In this document: one piece after another, positions 25,037 through 35,132 of the stretch
Layout: each line of letters opens with the position of its first letter
How positions within the stretch are numbered: position 1 is the stretch's first letter
From: Phytohabitans suffuscus
GTDB lineage: Bacteria > Actinomycetota > Actinomycetes > Mycobacteriales > Micromonosporaceae
Assembly: GCF_011764565.1 (NCBI RefSeq)
Contig: NZ_AP022871.1
Location: 7,316,320 to 7,380,319 of the forward strand
DNA length: 64,000 nt
Direction of reading: 5' to 3'
Made by a program: the position numbers and the translations under genes
The notes under the pieces: generated by a model
The model's input: only the letters and a program-made list of their open reading frames with translations
The model's database searches: none
Told to the model about the DNA's origin: nothing

Positions 25037-26767
25037 TCATTGACGCGGTGAGCGGTCCAGTAGGGATCGGGCGTGGGCGAGGTCGGGGGTGTACGCGTCC
25101 GGCAGGTCGCGGGCCAGCCGCTGGTATCGGGCGACCGCTTCCTCGGCGGCCAGGCGTGCCTCGGTCAGCGAGCGGTTCGCGGCGTGGCGCACCTCGGCGT
25201 AGACCAGCATGGCGCGGGCATAGGCTGCGCCGTGGCGGCCGGGGTTCTGCTCGGCTAGGCGCTGGTACAGCTCCGCCGATTCGGTTGTGGCCTTGAACGC
25301 TTCGGTATGCTCGCCGCGCCGGGAGCGGGTTCGGCCGTGGTCGGTCAACGCGGCGGCGAGGTTGCTGGCGAAGGTGTAGGGGTCGGACTCGTATCCCCGG
25401 CGGTAGGTGTTGATGGTGTCCAGCGACGCGGTCAGCGCCTCATCGTGCTGGCCGGCGTTGGACGCCGCGACGGAGTAGGTGTGCAGTGCCAGCGGATCGG
25501 TCCGGCCGGTCAACGCCACCGCCTCGTTCGCGGCAGCCAACGCTTCCGGGTACTGGCCCAGGTCATCGAGGAGCACGGATCGGTTGTTCAGAGCCAGTAC
25601 CAGGCTCGGCCGGCTCTCCGCGGGGTCTGCGTCCAGATGTGCGCGGGCGATCGCGATGGCCTCGGCGTTCACTGTCAAGGCCTCGTCGACCCGGTGGAAC
25701 ACGTGCAGCCGCACACCCAGATTGATCAGTTCGTTGCACAGGCGCATTTCGGCCCCTCGCACGCCCGCTTGTGACTTGTCAAGCTCTTGCTGCCGGCGTT
25801 GGCGGAGGTACCACTCGCTGAACCGATGGTCGTCGTCCCAGCCGTCGTCGGCCTCCACCTGCAGGTGCCGCTGCCGTTGAATTTCCGCGTACTCCCGGTA
25901 CAGCGCTGCCGCCTCTTCGCTGACGGACAGCGCTTTGCGGTACGAGCCCAGTGAGGCCAATTGGATGGCGTAGTTGTGCAGTCCATTCGCGAGCGTGAAC
26001 CGGTCGTCCTTATCGCGTCGTAGCACCTTGACGGCCTTGGCCCACGCGGTGCGCGCCTCCTCGTACCTGCCCACTCGGGCCAGCCGCTCGCCGAGTTGGC
26101 TCAGCGCTTTGACGCGCTCGACCGCGCCGTGGCCATGCCAAAGGCTGATGACCTCTTCCGTGACGGGTATGGCGTCCGCGAAGCGGCCGGCGTGGCTGAG
26201 CTGGTCGGCGTACTCGGTCAACGCGTGGGCCAGATCGTATCGCCGAAGCCGACCGGCGCGCAGTTCGCTCACCGCGGCCGCCGCGGACTCCAGCGCCTCC
26301 TCGCGCCGGCCGGCTTTGTCGAGGATTACGGTGAGCCAGTACCGTGCGGCCCTCGCCTCTTCCTCCGCGGTCGGGTCAGCGGCGGCCAAGCGCAGTTCTT
26401 CCTGGGCAATGGGCACCGCCTCCTCGTAGTGGTGAAGCTGCACAAGGTTTGCCCGCAGCGTGGTGACCGTGCGGCGCACATCCGCGGGTTGTGCGCCGTC
26501 CAGTCGCCGGTACAGAGCAAGCGCCTCGACGAGGGCGAGCCGGGCCAGGTCGGGCCAGCCTAGCTCCAGCAGCGTCGTGGCGAGGGAGTCCAGCGCCCGC
26601 GGCAACGCGGTCGGGTTCGGCCACCGTTCCGGGGGGCGCCCGCGCAACCGTTCGATCTTGCCCAACCGTTCCTGGGCATGCCTCAGCAGCCGATCCGGAT
26701 GGTCGACGTCGTGCGGCAGCTCGCGCCGAAGCATCTCCCGGCTGACCTTCAGCCCGTCCGTCCGCAT
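25037..26767 (-). CDS. tetratricopeptide-repeat protein
   Basis: About 576 residues made almost wholly of TPR helices, for example LDSLATTLLELGWPDLARLA, LGERLARVGRYEEARTAWAK and LDDLGQYPEALAAANEAVAL. No catalytic or DNA-binding domain is visible. The N-terminus starts MRTDGLKVSREMLRREL. ATG 26767 overlaps the stop of the upstream metallo-beta-lactamase-fold gene (TGATG), indicating one transcription unit; a GTG one codon earlier is possible. Such pairs suggest a scaffold or sensor protein working with the hydrolase, but no function is established here. One long helical stretch (RQRHLQVEADDGWDDDHRFS) interrupts the repeats. Confidence 0.85.
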   Translation of the reverse strand: MRTDGLKVSREMLRRELPHDVDHPDRLLRHAQERLGKIERLRGRPPERWPNPTALPRALDSLATTLLELGWPDLARLALVEALALYRRLDGAQPADVRRTVTTLRANLVQLHHYEEAVPIAQEELRLAAADPTAEEEARAARYWLTVILDKAGRREEALESAAAAVSELRAGRLRRYDLAHALTEYADQLSHAGRFADAIPVTEEVISLWHGHGAVERVKALSQLGERLARVGRYEEARTAWAKAVKVLRRDKDDRFTLANGLHNYAIQLASLGSYRKALSVSEEAAALYREYAEIQRQRHLQVEADDGWDDDHRFSEWYLRQRRQQELDKSQAGVRGAEMRLCNELINLGVRLHVFHRVDEALTVNAEAIAIARAHLDADPAESRPSLVLALNNRSVLLDDLGQYPEALAAANEAVALTGRTDPLALHTYSVAASNAGQHDEALTASLDTINTYRRGYESDPYTFASNLAAALTDHGRTRSRRGEHTEAFKATTESAELYQRLAEQNPGRHGAAYARAMLVYAEVRHAANRSLTEARLAAEEAVARYQRLARDLPDAYTPDLAHARSLLDRSPRQ

Positions 26768-27335
26768 CACGGCTCCCGATCGGCCCGGACCACGACGTTG
26801 TCAAGCTGCTCGCGGTCCAGCTCCTTGTCGAAGAACGCGACGATGTCCCGGTCGGTGTCACGCAGGCTGAAGTGGGTCAGGACGAACACGGTCTGCGGGT
26901 GTGCCCGAATCACCGGCCGCGGCTCGTTCCATATCGTGTGCCCGCGCGCAGATGATCAACCACATATGGCATCAAATCGGTCGGCAGGAAGATATCCACG
27001 CCGGCTTCCCACGCGGCCAGAAAGTCGAGATCCTTCGCGTGGTCCAGGTGACCGTGTGTGAGGAGCACGGTCTCCACCTGGCGGCCTTCCACCAGCCCGG
27101 CGTCAAGACCGCGGCGCAGCTCGGGTACGTGGCGTTCCGGGAACGGCGCGACGGGACCGCCGCTGTCCAACAAGGACGACGCGGACAGCACGTTGCGCGG
27201 ATCCGGGTGCACTCCGCCATCCTGCCGCACCCCGCTGCCACCCCGCGACCGGGTTCGGCAGCCAGACAAGACGACGAAACCGGCTGGCGTCGCCGGGCCG
27301 GAGCCAGCCTCCGGCGGATGTATTCGGCCGGCCAT
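26767..27335 (-). pseudogene. metallo-beta-lactamase-fold protein, frameshifted, N-terminus unclear
   Basis: The motif VLLTHGHLDHAKDLDFL (HxHxDH) identifies a metallo-beta-lactamase-fold hydrolase, followed by a second histidine-containing segment, LTHFSLRDTDRDIVAFFDKE, that reads in another frame. Adding one base in the CCC run at 26941-26943 joins them through HLRAGHTIWNEPRPVIR to a TGA overlapping the TPR gene start. The N-terminal part before PDPRNVL does not look like a normal MBL beginning, so the 5' end may be degenerate, or may need a further correction. The catalytic motif is intact. Pairing with a TPR protein suggests a shared pathway, not otherwise known to me. Confidence 0.6.
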
Positions 27336-27667
27336 GGACGGTTACCCCGGTACATGGGTGATGACGGAGTCTGGGGTTGGAATCCGCTGGTTTGGGTGAT
27401 CGGTGTGACTGCACACGCGCGGGGCCACCCGCCAGTTCGAGTGCCGTAGGCGCAGGTATCGGGGCTCTTCGACGTTAGGCGGGTTTGAGGTGTCCTCACC
27501 GGCTTCGCCGTACCGGGAGGTGGATGAGCCTCGGGGCGTGGCGGCTTCGTCGTTGTCGGGACCTTGGTCCTGCCAGGCCCGGGAGTTCGCCTCAGGCGCG
27601 CGGGTTTGGCGGAGGGGAGGCTGTGGGTGTTGACAAGGACGAAGGACTTCCACTCCCGGAGGCGACG
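27336..27667. other. intergenic region before the stress island
   Basis: About 330 bp without a supported gene. It contains a DosR-like palindrome at 27558-27572 some 95 bp before the DoxD-like start, a GGAGG-rich stretch near 27611-27620, and the ribosome site GGAGGCGACG at the right end. It marks the left border of the redox/hypoxia gene island. Confidence 0.55.
27558..27572. promoter_or_regulatory. DosR/DevR-like box upstream of the DoxD-like gene
   Basis: GGGACCTTGGTCCTG contains the perfect palindrome GGACC-TT-GGTCC. It resembles the mycobacterial DosR half-site GGGAC and the variants that recur through this island. It lies about 95 bp before the start codon. Confidence 0.55.
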
Positions 27668-28264
27668 ATGACCACCACCGACAGCGGCCAGATCAAGGTC
27701 CCGGCCCACGCTCTGGAAAAGGCCGAGGCTCCCGGCCACATGCTCACCAAGGCCGCCGCACGGGCGCTCGCCGTGCTGCGGGTCAGCACCGGCTTCGTGT
27801 TCCTGTGGGCGTTCCTGGACAAGACGTTCGGCCTCGGCTTCTCGACGCCGGGCGAGCGGGCCTGGGTCAACGGTGGCTCGCCCACCAACGGCTTCCTGTC
27901 CCACGTCGAGGTCGGCCCGTTCCCCTCTCTCGCCCACGACCTGGCCGGTCTGTGGTGGGTCGACACCCTGTTCATGGTCGGCATGGCCGCCGTCGGCATC
28001 GCGCTGATCGCCGGTGTCGGGCTGCGGGTCGCGGCGGCCGCGGGTGGGCTGATCATGGTGATGATGTGGGCGGCCGAGTTCCCGCTCGACCGGTTCACCA
28101 CCGCCGGTGAGGCGTCGGGTTCGACCAACCCGTTCATGGACTACCACCTGATCTACGCCATCGTCCTGGTGATCCTCGCCCTCACCTACGCCGGACACAC
28201 CTGGGGCCTGGGCCGCCTCTGGGCCCGCCTGCCCTTCGTCCAGAAGAACCGCTGGATGATCTGA
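27668..28264 (+). CDS. DoxX/DoxD-like membrane protein
   Basis: A 198-residue protein with about four membrane segments, including ALAVLRVSTGFVFLWAFLDK, LFMVGMAAVGIALIAGVGL, AAAAGGLIMVMMWAAEF and LIYAIVLVILALTYAGHTWG. The pattern and the FLDKTFGLGFST segment match the DoxX/thiosulfate:quinone oxidoreductase DoxD-like family. These proteins are linked to sulfur-compound oxidation or redox homeostasis, but their exact role in actinobacteria is uncertain. The ATG at 27668 follows GGAGGCGACG. It is the first gene of the stress island, with a DosR-like site upstream and aldehyde and alcohol dehydrogenases following on the same strand. Confidence 0.82.
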   Translation: MTTTDSGQIKVPAHALEKAEAPGHMLTKAAARALAVLRVSTGFVFLWAFLDKTFGLGFSTPGERAWVNGGSPTNGFLSHVEVGPFPSLAHDLAGLWWVDTLFMVGMAAVGIALIAGVGLRVAAAAGGLIMVMMWAAEFPLDRFTTAGEASGSTNPFMDYHLIYAIVLVILALTYAGHTWGLGRLWARLPFVQKNRWMI

Positions 28265-28347
28265 CCCCCCTCCGGGAGGCTGTGCCGGGCCGCCGACGGC
28301 GGCCCGGCACACCCGTGCGTGCTCCCGGCACCCGGCTGACGCGGAAC

Positions 28348-28362
28348 GGGACCTTCGGAGCG
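28348..28362. promoter_or_regulatory. DosR-like box 1 upstream of aldehyde dehydrogenase
   Basis: GGGACCTTCGGAGCG lies about 120 bp before the aldehyde dehydrogenase start. The left half GGGACCTTCGG is identical to sites upstream of hypF (58663) and nearly so to that before the DUF1876 gene (53664). A second box follows two helical turns downstream. Confidence 0.5.
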
Positions 28363-28369
28363 CTCCGCC

Positions 28370-28382
28370 GGGCCTTGGGCCC
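28370..28382. promoter_or_regulatory. DosR-like box 2 upstream of aldehyde dehydrogenase
   Basis: GGGCCTTGGGCCC is a perfect 5-3-5 palindrome about 100 bp before the start and roughly 21 bp from box 1 centre to centre. Tandem boxes spaced by two helical turns are typical of strongly DosR-regulated promoters in mycobacteria. Confidence 0.5.
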
Positions 28383-28481
28383 CTGCGGCGAGGTGGTCTT
28401 GAGGGGTTGCGTGGGTGGTGAGGCCCATCGTGTGGTCTTGCCTGGGCGCTCGGTCGTCCAGGGGTTTACGAGGAGGACGAC

Positions 28482-30002
<1,521 letters not shown>

Positions 30003-30142
30003 GAGCGCCTGTGTCCACGCGGCGACGCGGTCCGGGCGGAGGTGACCCCGGGCGGCACGTACGGCGGTACGCCGGCTACGCGCCGCCCGGGGCGGCCCGG
30101 TCATGTCCGTCCCTCGCCACGCCCCCGGCGGACAGCGGCTAC

Positions 30143-30157
30143 GGGTCTTAGGTCCCG
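30143..30157. promoter_or_regulatory. DosR-like box upstream of alcohol dehydrogenase
   Basis: GGGTCTTAGGTCCCG (reverse complement CGGGACCTAAGACCC) resembles the GGGACC...GNCCC pattern of this island. It lies about 110 bp before the alcohol dehydrogenase start in an otherwise gene-free 262-bp gap. Confidence 0.5.
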
Positions 30158-30213
30158 GGACCGCGGGGCGTGCGCCGGTTCCGCAAGCCGTCCGGCGCGA
30201 CGACGCTCGTAGG

Positions 30214-30253
30214 CGGGCCTATCTCACGATCGACGGGCCTCCCTCACGATCAA
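30214..30253 (+). repeat. two tandem near-identical 20-bp repeats in the alcohol dehydrogenase leader
   Basis: The units CGGGCCTATCTCACGATCGA and CGGGCCTCCCTCACGATCAA follow each other directly and differ at three positions. They end just before the ribosome site AAGGAGC of the alcohol dehydrogenase gene, so they would be in the transcript leader or overlap the promoter. Confidence 0.6.
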
Positions 30254-30264
30254 GGAGCAACGCC

Positions 30265-31275
30265 ATGAAAGCAGCGGTCGTCGTCGACTTCACCAAGCCA
30301 CTGGAGGTCCGTGAGGTGCCCGTACCCGAACCGGGCGCCGGCGAGGTACTGGTGCGCGTCGAGTACAGCGGCCTGTGCCACACCGACATCCACGCCGCGC
30401 ACGGCGACTGGCCGGTCAAGCCGAGCCCGCCGTTCGTCCCCGGCCACGAGGGCATCGGCGTCGTCGAGAAGCTCGGCGCGGGCGTGACGAACCGCGCGGT
30501 CGGCGACCGGGTGGCGATCGCCTGGCTCGGATACGCCTGCGGCCAGTGCCGCTACTGCGTCGGCGGCTGGGAGACCCTCTGCGAGGCACAGCACAACTCC
30601 GGCTACTCCGTCGACGGAGCGCTGGCCGAGTACGCGGTCGTGAACGCCGCGTTCGCCACCCCGGTGCCGGACGGTGTGTCATCCCGGGACGCGGCCCCGC
30701 TCAGCTGCGCCGGCGTCACCACGTACAAGGCGGTCAAGGTCGCCGGTGTGCAGCCGGCCGAGACCGTGGCGGTCTTCGGCGTCGGGGGCCTGGGACACCT
30801 GGCACTGCAGTACGCCCGCATCGCCGGCGCCGTGGTGGTCGGCGTCGACCTGGCGGATCACAAGCTTCGGATGGCCACCGAGCTCGGCGCGGACCACGTC
30901 GTCAACGCGCGTACCACCGACCCGGTCGAGGCGATCCAGGCGCTCGGCGGCGCGGACGTGGCGATCGCGCTGGCGACCTCGCCGGCGGCGTTCGAGCAGG
31001 CGTTCCGGTCGCTGCGCCGGGGCGGGCGGCTGGTCTGCGTCGCGCTGCCCGCGGACGGCAACCTGTCGCTGCCCATCTTCGACACCGTCCTGAAAGGACA
31101 GACGGTGATCGGGTCGATCGTCGGCACCCGCAACGACCTCGCCGACGTGTTCGCGCTGCACGCGGCCGGACGCACGAAGGTGATCGCGGTCGAACGCAAG
31201 CTCGACGAGGTCAACGAGTCCATCCAGGACGTGCTGGCCGGCCGGGTGGCCGCCCGGATCGTCTTCGGGCTCTGA
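30265..31275 (+). CDS. adhP: zinc-dependent alcohol dehydrogenase
   Basis: A 336-residue medium-chain dehydrogenase. Catalytic zinc ligands are in SGLCHTDIHAAHGDW and GHEGIGVVE. The structural zinc motif is CGQCRYCVGGWETLC. The NAD site is VAVFGVGGLGHLALQYARIA. This matches the AdhP/AdhA ethanol dehydrogenase subgroup. Under low oxygen it would reduce acetaldehyde and regenerate NAD. The ATG has AAGGAGC upstream. It is 15 bp before the transhydrogenase operon and probably co-transcribed, linking NADH disposal with NADH/NADPH balance. Similar gene groups occur among hypoxia-induced genes of Streptomyces and mycobacteria. Confidence 0.92.
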   Translation: MKAAVVVDFTKPLEVREVPVPEPGAGEVLVRVEYSGLCHTDIHAAHGDWPVKPSPPFVPGHEGIGVVEKLGAGVTNRAVGDRVAIAWLGYACGQCRYCVGGWETLCEAQHNSGYSVDGALAEYAVVNAAFATPVPDGVSSRDAAPLSCAGVTTYKAVKVAGVQPAETVAVFGVGGLGHLALQYARIAGAVVVGVDLADHKLRMATELGADHVVNARTTDPVEAIQALGGADVAIALATSPAAFEQAFRSLRRGGRLVCVALPADGNLSLPIFDTVLKGQTVIGSIVGTRNDLADVFALHAAGRTKVIAVERKLDEVNESIQDVLAGRVAARIVFGL

Positions 31276-31290
31276 CCGGCTTGGGGGTCG

Positions 31291-32439
31291 ATGATGACAG
31301 CGATTACCGTAGGCGTGCTCCGCGAGCTCGCCGCCGGCGAGCGGCGGGTGGCGCTCACCCCGGACGTGACGGCGCGCTTGGCCGGCACCGGCATGGTGGT
31401 GCTGGTGCAGAGCGGAGCCGGCTCCGCGGCGTGGTTTCCCGACGAGGCGTACGCGGCGGCCGGGGCCTCGGTGGTGGACCGCGGCGCGGTGTACGCGGGC
31501 AGCGACGTGATCGTGTGTGTGCGACCTCCAGGCGACAGTGAGCGGCTGCGCGAGGGGCAGGCGCTGGTCGGCCTGCTCAACCCCCTCGCCGACCCGGGCC
31601 TGGCCCGGCGGCTCGCCGAGGCGAAGGTCACCGGGGTCAGCCTCGACCTGCTGCCCCGAACGCTCAGCCGCGCTCAGTCGATGGACGCGCTGACCTCGCA
31701 GGCGAACGTCGCCGGCTACAAGGCGGCCCTGGTCGCCGCGGACGCTTACGGCGGCTACTTCCCGATGCTGATGACCGCGGCCGGCACCACCCGCCCGGCC
31801 CGGGTGCTCGTGCTCGGCGCGGGGGTGGCCGGCCTGCAGGCCATCGCCACCTGCCGCCGGCTCGGTGCCCAGGTGACCGGGTACGACGTGCGCGCCGCGG
31901 CCCGCGCCGACATCGCCTCCACCGGGGCGGCCGTACTCGACCTCGCCGTGCCAACCGCTGAGGGCGAGGCCGGGTACGCGCGGGAGCTGTCCGATGCGGA
32001 AGCCCGCGCCCAGCAGGCGGCGCTGGACGCGGCGACCGCCGGGTTCGACGCCGTCATCACCACCGCGCAGGTCCCTGGGCGCCGCCCGCCCCGCCTGGTC
32101 ACCGCCGACGCTCTCGCCGCGATGCGGCCCGGCAGCGTCGTGGTGGACCTGGCCGCCAGCGAGCCCGGCGGCAACGTCGAGGGCTCCGCGCCGGGGCAAC
32201 ACGTGGTCACCGACCGCGGTGTCACGGTGATCGGCGCCGGCAACCTGCCCGCCGCCGTGCCGGCGGCCGCCTCGACCGCGTACGCGCGCAACATCGCCGC
32301 GCTGCTGGGGCACCTGATCCGCGACGGGGCGCTCGCCGTCGACCCGGCTGACGAGATCGACGCCGGTGTCGTCGTCACCCACGACGGCGACGTCGTCCAG
32401 CCCCAGGTTCGCGGGCTCGTCGAGGAGGACCGGTCATGA
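31291..32439 (+). CDS. pntAA: NAD(P) transhydrogenase, alpha subunit part 1
   Basis: The 382-residue soluble NAD(H)-binding domain (dI) of proton-translocating transhydrogenase. It begins ITVGVLRELAAGERRVALTP, has the loop segment TSQANVAGYKAALVAADAYG, the Rossmann motif VLVLGAGVAGLQAIATCRRLGA, and VVVDLAASEPGGNVEGS. The adjacent genes encode the membrane part of alpha and the beta subunit, so the enzyme has the three-chain layout also seen in Rhodospirillum. It exchanges hydride between NAD(H) and NADP(H) using the proton gradient. GTG/ATG alternatives near 31291 exist. The stop overlaps the next start (ATGA). Confidence 0.93.
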   Translation: MMTAITVGVLRELAAGERRVALTPDVTARLAGTGMVVLVQSGAGSAAWFPDEAYAAAGASVVDRGAVYAGSDVIVCVRPPGDSERLREGQALVGLLNPLADPGLARRLAEAKVTGVSLDLLPRTLSRAQSMDALTSQANVAGYKAALVAADAYGGYFPMLMTAAGTTRPARVLVLGAGVAGLQAIATCRRLGAQVTGYDVRAAARADIASTGAAVLDLAVPTAEGEAGYARELSDAEARAQQAALDAATAGFDAVITTAQVPGRRPPRLVTADALAAMRPGSVVVDLAASEPGGNVEGSAPGQHVVTDRGVTVIGAGNLPAAVPAAASTAYARNIAALLGHLIRDGALAVDPADEIDAGVVVTHDGDVVQPQVRGLVEEDRS

Positions 32440-32741
32440 CACCGTTGCTGTTCGCTGACATCACCGTGTTCGTGCTCAGCCTGCTGGTCGGGTTCGAGGT
32501 CATCTCCAAGGTCCCGGCCACGCTGCACACGCCGCTGATGTCCGGCGCGAACGCCATCCACGGCGTCGTCATCGTCGGCGTCATGCTCATCGCCGCCAAC
32601 ACCACGACCCCGGTCGGGTACGGGCTGCTGCTGCTCGCCGCCGCGTTCGCGGCGATGAACGTGGCCGGCGGCTACATCGTGACCGACCGGATGCTCGCCA
32701 TGTTCAAGGCCCGCCCCGCCGAGCAGGGGGTCCGGTCATGA
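32436..32741 (+). CDS. pntAB: NAD(P) transhydrogenase, alpha subunit part 2 (membrane)
   Basis: A 101-residue membrane protein with three predicted helices (FADITVFVLSLLVGFEVISK, HGVVIVGVMLIAANT, YGLLLLAAAFAAMNVAGGYI) and the linking VPATLHTPLMSGANAIHG motif that is almost invariant in transhydrogenase domain II. It supplies the N-terminal half of the proton channel. Both ends overlap neighbouring genes by ATGA, indicating translational coupling and fixed stoichiometry with PntAA and PntB. Confidence 0.93.
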   Translation: MTPLLFADITVFVLSLLVGFEVISKVPATLHTPLMSGANAIHGVVIVGVMLIAANTTTPVGYGLLLLAAAFAAMNVAGGYIVTDRMLAMFKARPAEQGVRS

Positions 32742-34162
32742 GCGGCTTCGACACCGTGACCCACGCCGTCTACCTGGCCTGCGCGGTCTGCTTCGTGCTG
32801 GGCCTGCACCTGATGACCTCCCCGGTCACCGCCCGCCGCGGCAACCAGCTCTCCGCCGCGGGCATGCTCGCCGCCATCGCGACGACCGTGGTCGTGCTCG
32901 CCCGCGACGGCCAGGCCACCCTGCTGGCCGCCGTGACACTGACGCTGGGCATCGCGGTCGGTGCCGTCGCGGGGGCGGTCGCGGCTCACCGGGTCAAGAT
33001 GACCGCCATGCCGCAGCTGGTCAGCGTCTTCAACGCGGTCGGTGGCGGCGCGGCCGCCCTCATCGCGGTCGGTGACGCGGTCGCCCAGTCGCACTCCGGC
33101 GATCTGGCCGCCGAGCCGGTGCGGGTCACCCTCACCACCGTCCTGGACGTGCTCATCGGCGGCGTCACCCTCAGCGGATCGCTGGTCGCCTCCGGCAAGC
33201 TCGCCGGCGTGCTGCCCGGACGACCGATCGCCGTACCGGCCGGCCGCTGGATCAACCTCGCGCTCGCCCTGGCCGTGGTCGCCGCCGGCGGCGCCTACCT
33301 GACCGGCAACGGCGGCCTCGCCGTGCTCTGCCTGGTCGTCGCCGCGGCCCTGGGCATCGGCGTGGTCATGACACTGCCGATCGGCGGCGCCGACATGCCG
33401 GTCGTCATCTCGCTGCTGAACGCCTTCACCGGCACGGCGGTCGCGATGGCCGGGTTCGTCATCGGCAGCACCCCGCTGATCATCGCCGGCGCCCTCGTCG
33501 GCGCGGCCGGCGCCATCCTCACCAAGCTGATGGCCGACGCGATGAACCGGTCGATCGGCGCCATTATCGCCGGCGGCTTCGGCACCGGCGACGAGAACGC
33601 CGGCGGCCCCGCCGCGGGCGCCACCGGCACCGTCCGGCAGACCACCGTCGACGACGCCGCGATCCAGCTCGCGTACGCCTCGAAGGTCATCATCGTCCCC
33701 GGCTACGGCCTGGCCGCCGCCCAGGCCCAACACGAGGTCGTCGCCCTCGCCCAGGCCCTCACCGAACGGGGCGTGGACGTCAGCTACGGCATCCACCCGG
33801 TCGCCGGCCGCATGCCCGGGCACATGAACGTCCTGCTCGCCGAAGCGAACGCCCCCTACACCGAACTCAAGGACATCGACGAGATCAACCCCGAGTTCGC
33901 CCGCGCCGACGTGGCGCTGGTCGTCGGCGCCAACGACGTCACCAACCCGGCCGCACGACGGCCCGGCAACCCCGTCTCGGGCATGCCCATCCTCGACGTC
34001 GACCACGCCAAGAGCGTCATCGTCGTCAAACGCTCGCTCGGCCATGGCTACGCCGGCATCGACAACGAGCTCTACACCCAACCCAACACCGCGATGCTCT
34101 TCTCCGACGCCAAAGCCGGCCTCACCGCGCTGCTCGCCGGACTGCATGCCTACGTTTCCTGA
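32738..34162 (+). CDS. pntB: NAD(P) transhydrogenase, beta subunit
   Basis: The 474-residue beta subunit has about nine membrane helices in its first 280 residues, including MPQLVSVFNAVGGGAAALIA and PVVISLLNAFTGTAVAMAGF, followed by the soluble NADP(H)-binding domain with IIVPGYGLAAAQAQHEVV, VSYGIHPVAGRMPGHMNVLL, VVGANDVTNPAAR and the closing DAKAGLTALLAGL. It completes the enzyme. As a source of NADPH, or as a sink balancing NADPH made by the NADP-linked hydrogenase further along, it fits the redox theme of the island. A strong hairpin follows the stop. Confidence 0.95.
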   Translation: MSGFDTVTHAVYLACAVCFVLGLHLMTSPVTARRGNQLSAAGMLAAIATTVVVLARDGQATLLAAVTLTLGIAVGAVAGAVAAHRVKMTAMPQLVSVFNAVGGGAAALIAVGDAVAQSHSGDLAAEPVRVTLTTVLDVLIGGVTLSGSLVASGKLAGVLPGRPIAVPAGRWINLALALAVVAAGGAYLTGNGGLAVLCLVVAAALGIGVVMTLPIGGADMPVVISLLNAFTGTAVAMAGFVIGSTPLIIAGALVGAAGAILTKLMADAMNRSIGAIIAGGFGTGDENAGGPAAGATGTVRQTTVDDAAIQLAYASKVIIVPGYGLAAAQAQHEVVALAQALTERGVDVSYGIHPVAGRMPGHMNVLLAEANAPYTELKDIDEINPEFARADVALVVGANDVTNPAARRPGNPVSGMPILDVDHAKSVIVVKRSLGHGYAGIDNELYTQPNTAMLFSDAKAGLTALLAGLHAYVS

Positions 34163-34164
34163 GA

Positions 34165-34208
34165 CCGTGCGGACGGCGCCAAGCTCCGGCTGGCGCCGGT
34201 CGGCACGG
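34165..34208 (+). terminator. long hairpin after the transhydrogenase operon
   Basis: GGCGCCA (34175-34181) pairs with TGGCGCC (34191-34197), and the flanking CCGTGC (34165-34170) pairs with GCACGG (34203-34208), giving an extended stem just after the pntB stop. There is no T-run, as is common in high-GC actinobacteria. Confidence 0.6.
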
Positions 34209-34261
34209 AACCGGAAGGCGACGCCGCGCCGCCGGCGCGCCAGCCGGGAAAGGAGGGACAC

Positions 34262-35083
34262 ATGGTGAGCTCGCCGATCGTCGTGGGCTTCGACGGCACC
34301 CCGGACGCCGTCGCCGCGGCGGTGTGGGCGGTCGACGAGGCCGCCGCCCGCGGCGCGCCGGTGCGGCTCGTCCACGCGTGCCAGCCCTGGCCGTCTCCCG
34401 AGGCGCGGGCGCGGGTCGAGTCAGCCGTGGAGGCCGGCGTCCGGGCCGCCCGCTCGGCCCGCCCCACGGTCGCCGTCACCGGAACGGTCCTGGCCGGCCC
34501 GCCGCACGTCGTCCTCACCATGCAGTCCCACCACGCCTCGCTCGTCGTGGTGGGCAACCGAGGACCCGGCCGGCTCACCGGACCGGTGCTCGGCTCGGTC
34601 GGCCTGGCACTGGCCGCGCACGCCCGCTGCCCGGTCGCGGTCGTCCGGGAACCGGAGCAGCCACGGATCGGCCTGAACCACGTCCTGGTCGGCCTCGACG
34701 GCTCCACCGTGTCGCTGCGCGCCCTCGCGTTCGGCTTCGAACACGCCGACCGGCGCGGGCTGCCCCTGCACGCCATACAGGTCTGGACGCCCCCGCGCCA
34801 CCACGAGCCGGACACCGTACCCGAGCGGGAGGACCGGCGTATGGCGGCGACCATCGCCGCCTGGCAGGAGAAGTTTCCCCGCGTGCGGGTCACCTGGGAG
34901 GTCGCCCGCGGCCCCGCCGCCGAGGTGCTCGTGGACGCCAGCCGCTACGCGAAGCTCGCCGTGGTCGGGCCGCGCGGCCGGGGTGAGTACAGCCAGCTGC
35001 CGCTCGGAACCGTCGGCCAGCACCTTCTCCGCCACGGCCACTGCCCGATCGTCGTCGTCCGCGAGCCCGGCGACTGCGGCTGA
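34262..35083 (+). CDS. universal stress protein, two UspA domains
   Basis: A 273-residue protein with two tandem UspA folds. Each starts with a beta-strand and Asp motif (IVVGFDGTPDAVAAAVWAVD, HVLVGLDGSTVSLRALAFGF) and ends with the ATP-binding signature (VVGNRGPGRLTGPVLGSVGL, VVGPRGRGEYSQLPLGTVGQ), so nucleotide binding is likely in both. Tandem Usp proteins are a hallmark of actinobacterial dormancy/hypoxia regulons. AAAGGAGGG precedes the ATG. It may head a unit with the cupin, PAP2 and protease genes that follow on the same strand. Confidence 0.92.
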   Translation: MVSSPIVVGFDGTPDAVAAAVWAVDEAAARGAPVRLVHACQPWPSPEARARVESAVEAGVRAARSARPTVAVTGTVLAGPPHVVLTMQSHHASLVVVGNRGPGRLTGPVLGSVGLALAAHARCPVAVVREPEQPRIGLNHVLVGLDGSTVSLRALAFGFEHADRRGLPLHAIQVWTPPRHHEPDTVPEREDRRMAATIAAWQEKFPRVRVTWEVARGPAAEVLVDASRYAKLAVVGPRGRGEYSQLPLGTVGQHLLRHGHCPIVVVREPGDCG

Positions 35084-35132
35084 GAGGTCCGCCGGTGGCG
35101 GAGACGGCAACGGCGAAACGAGGGAGCGAAGC

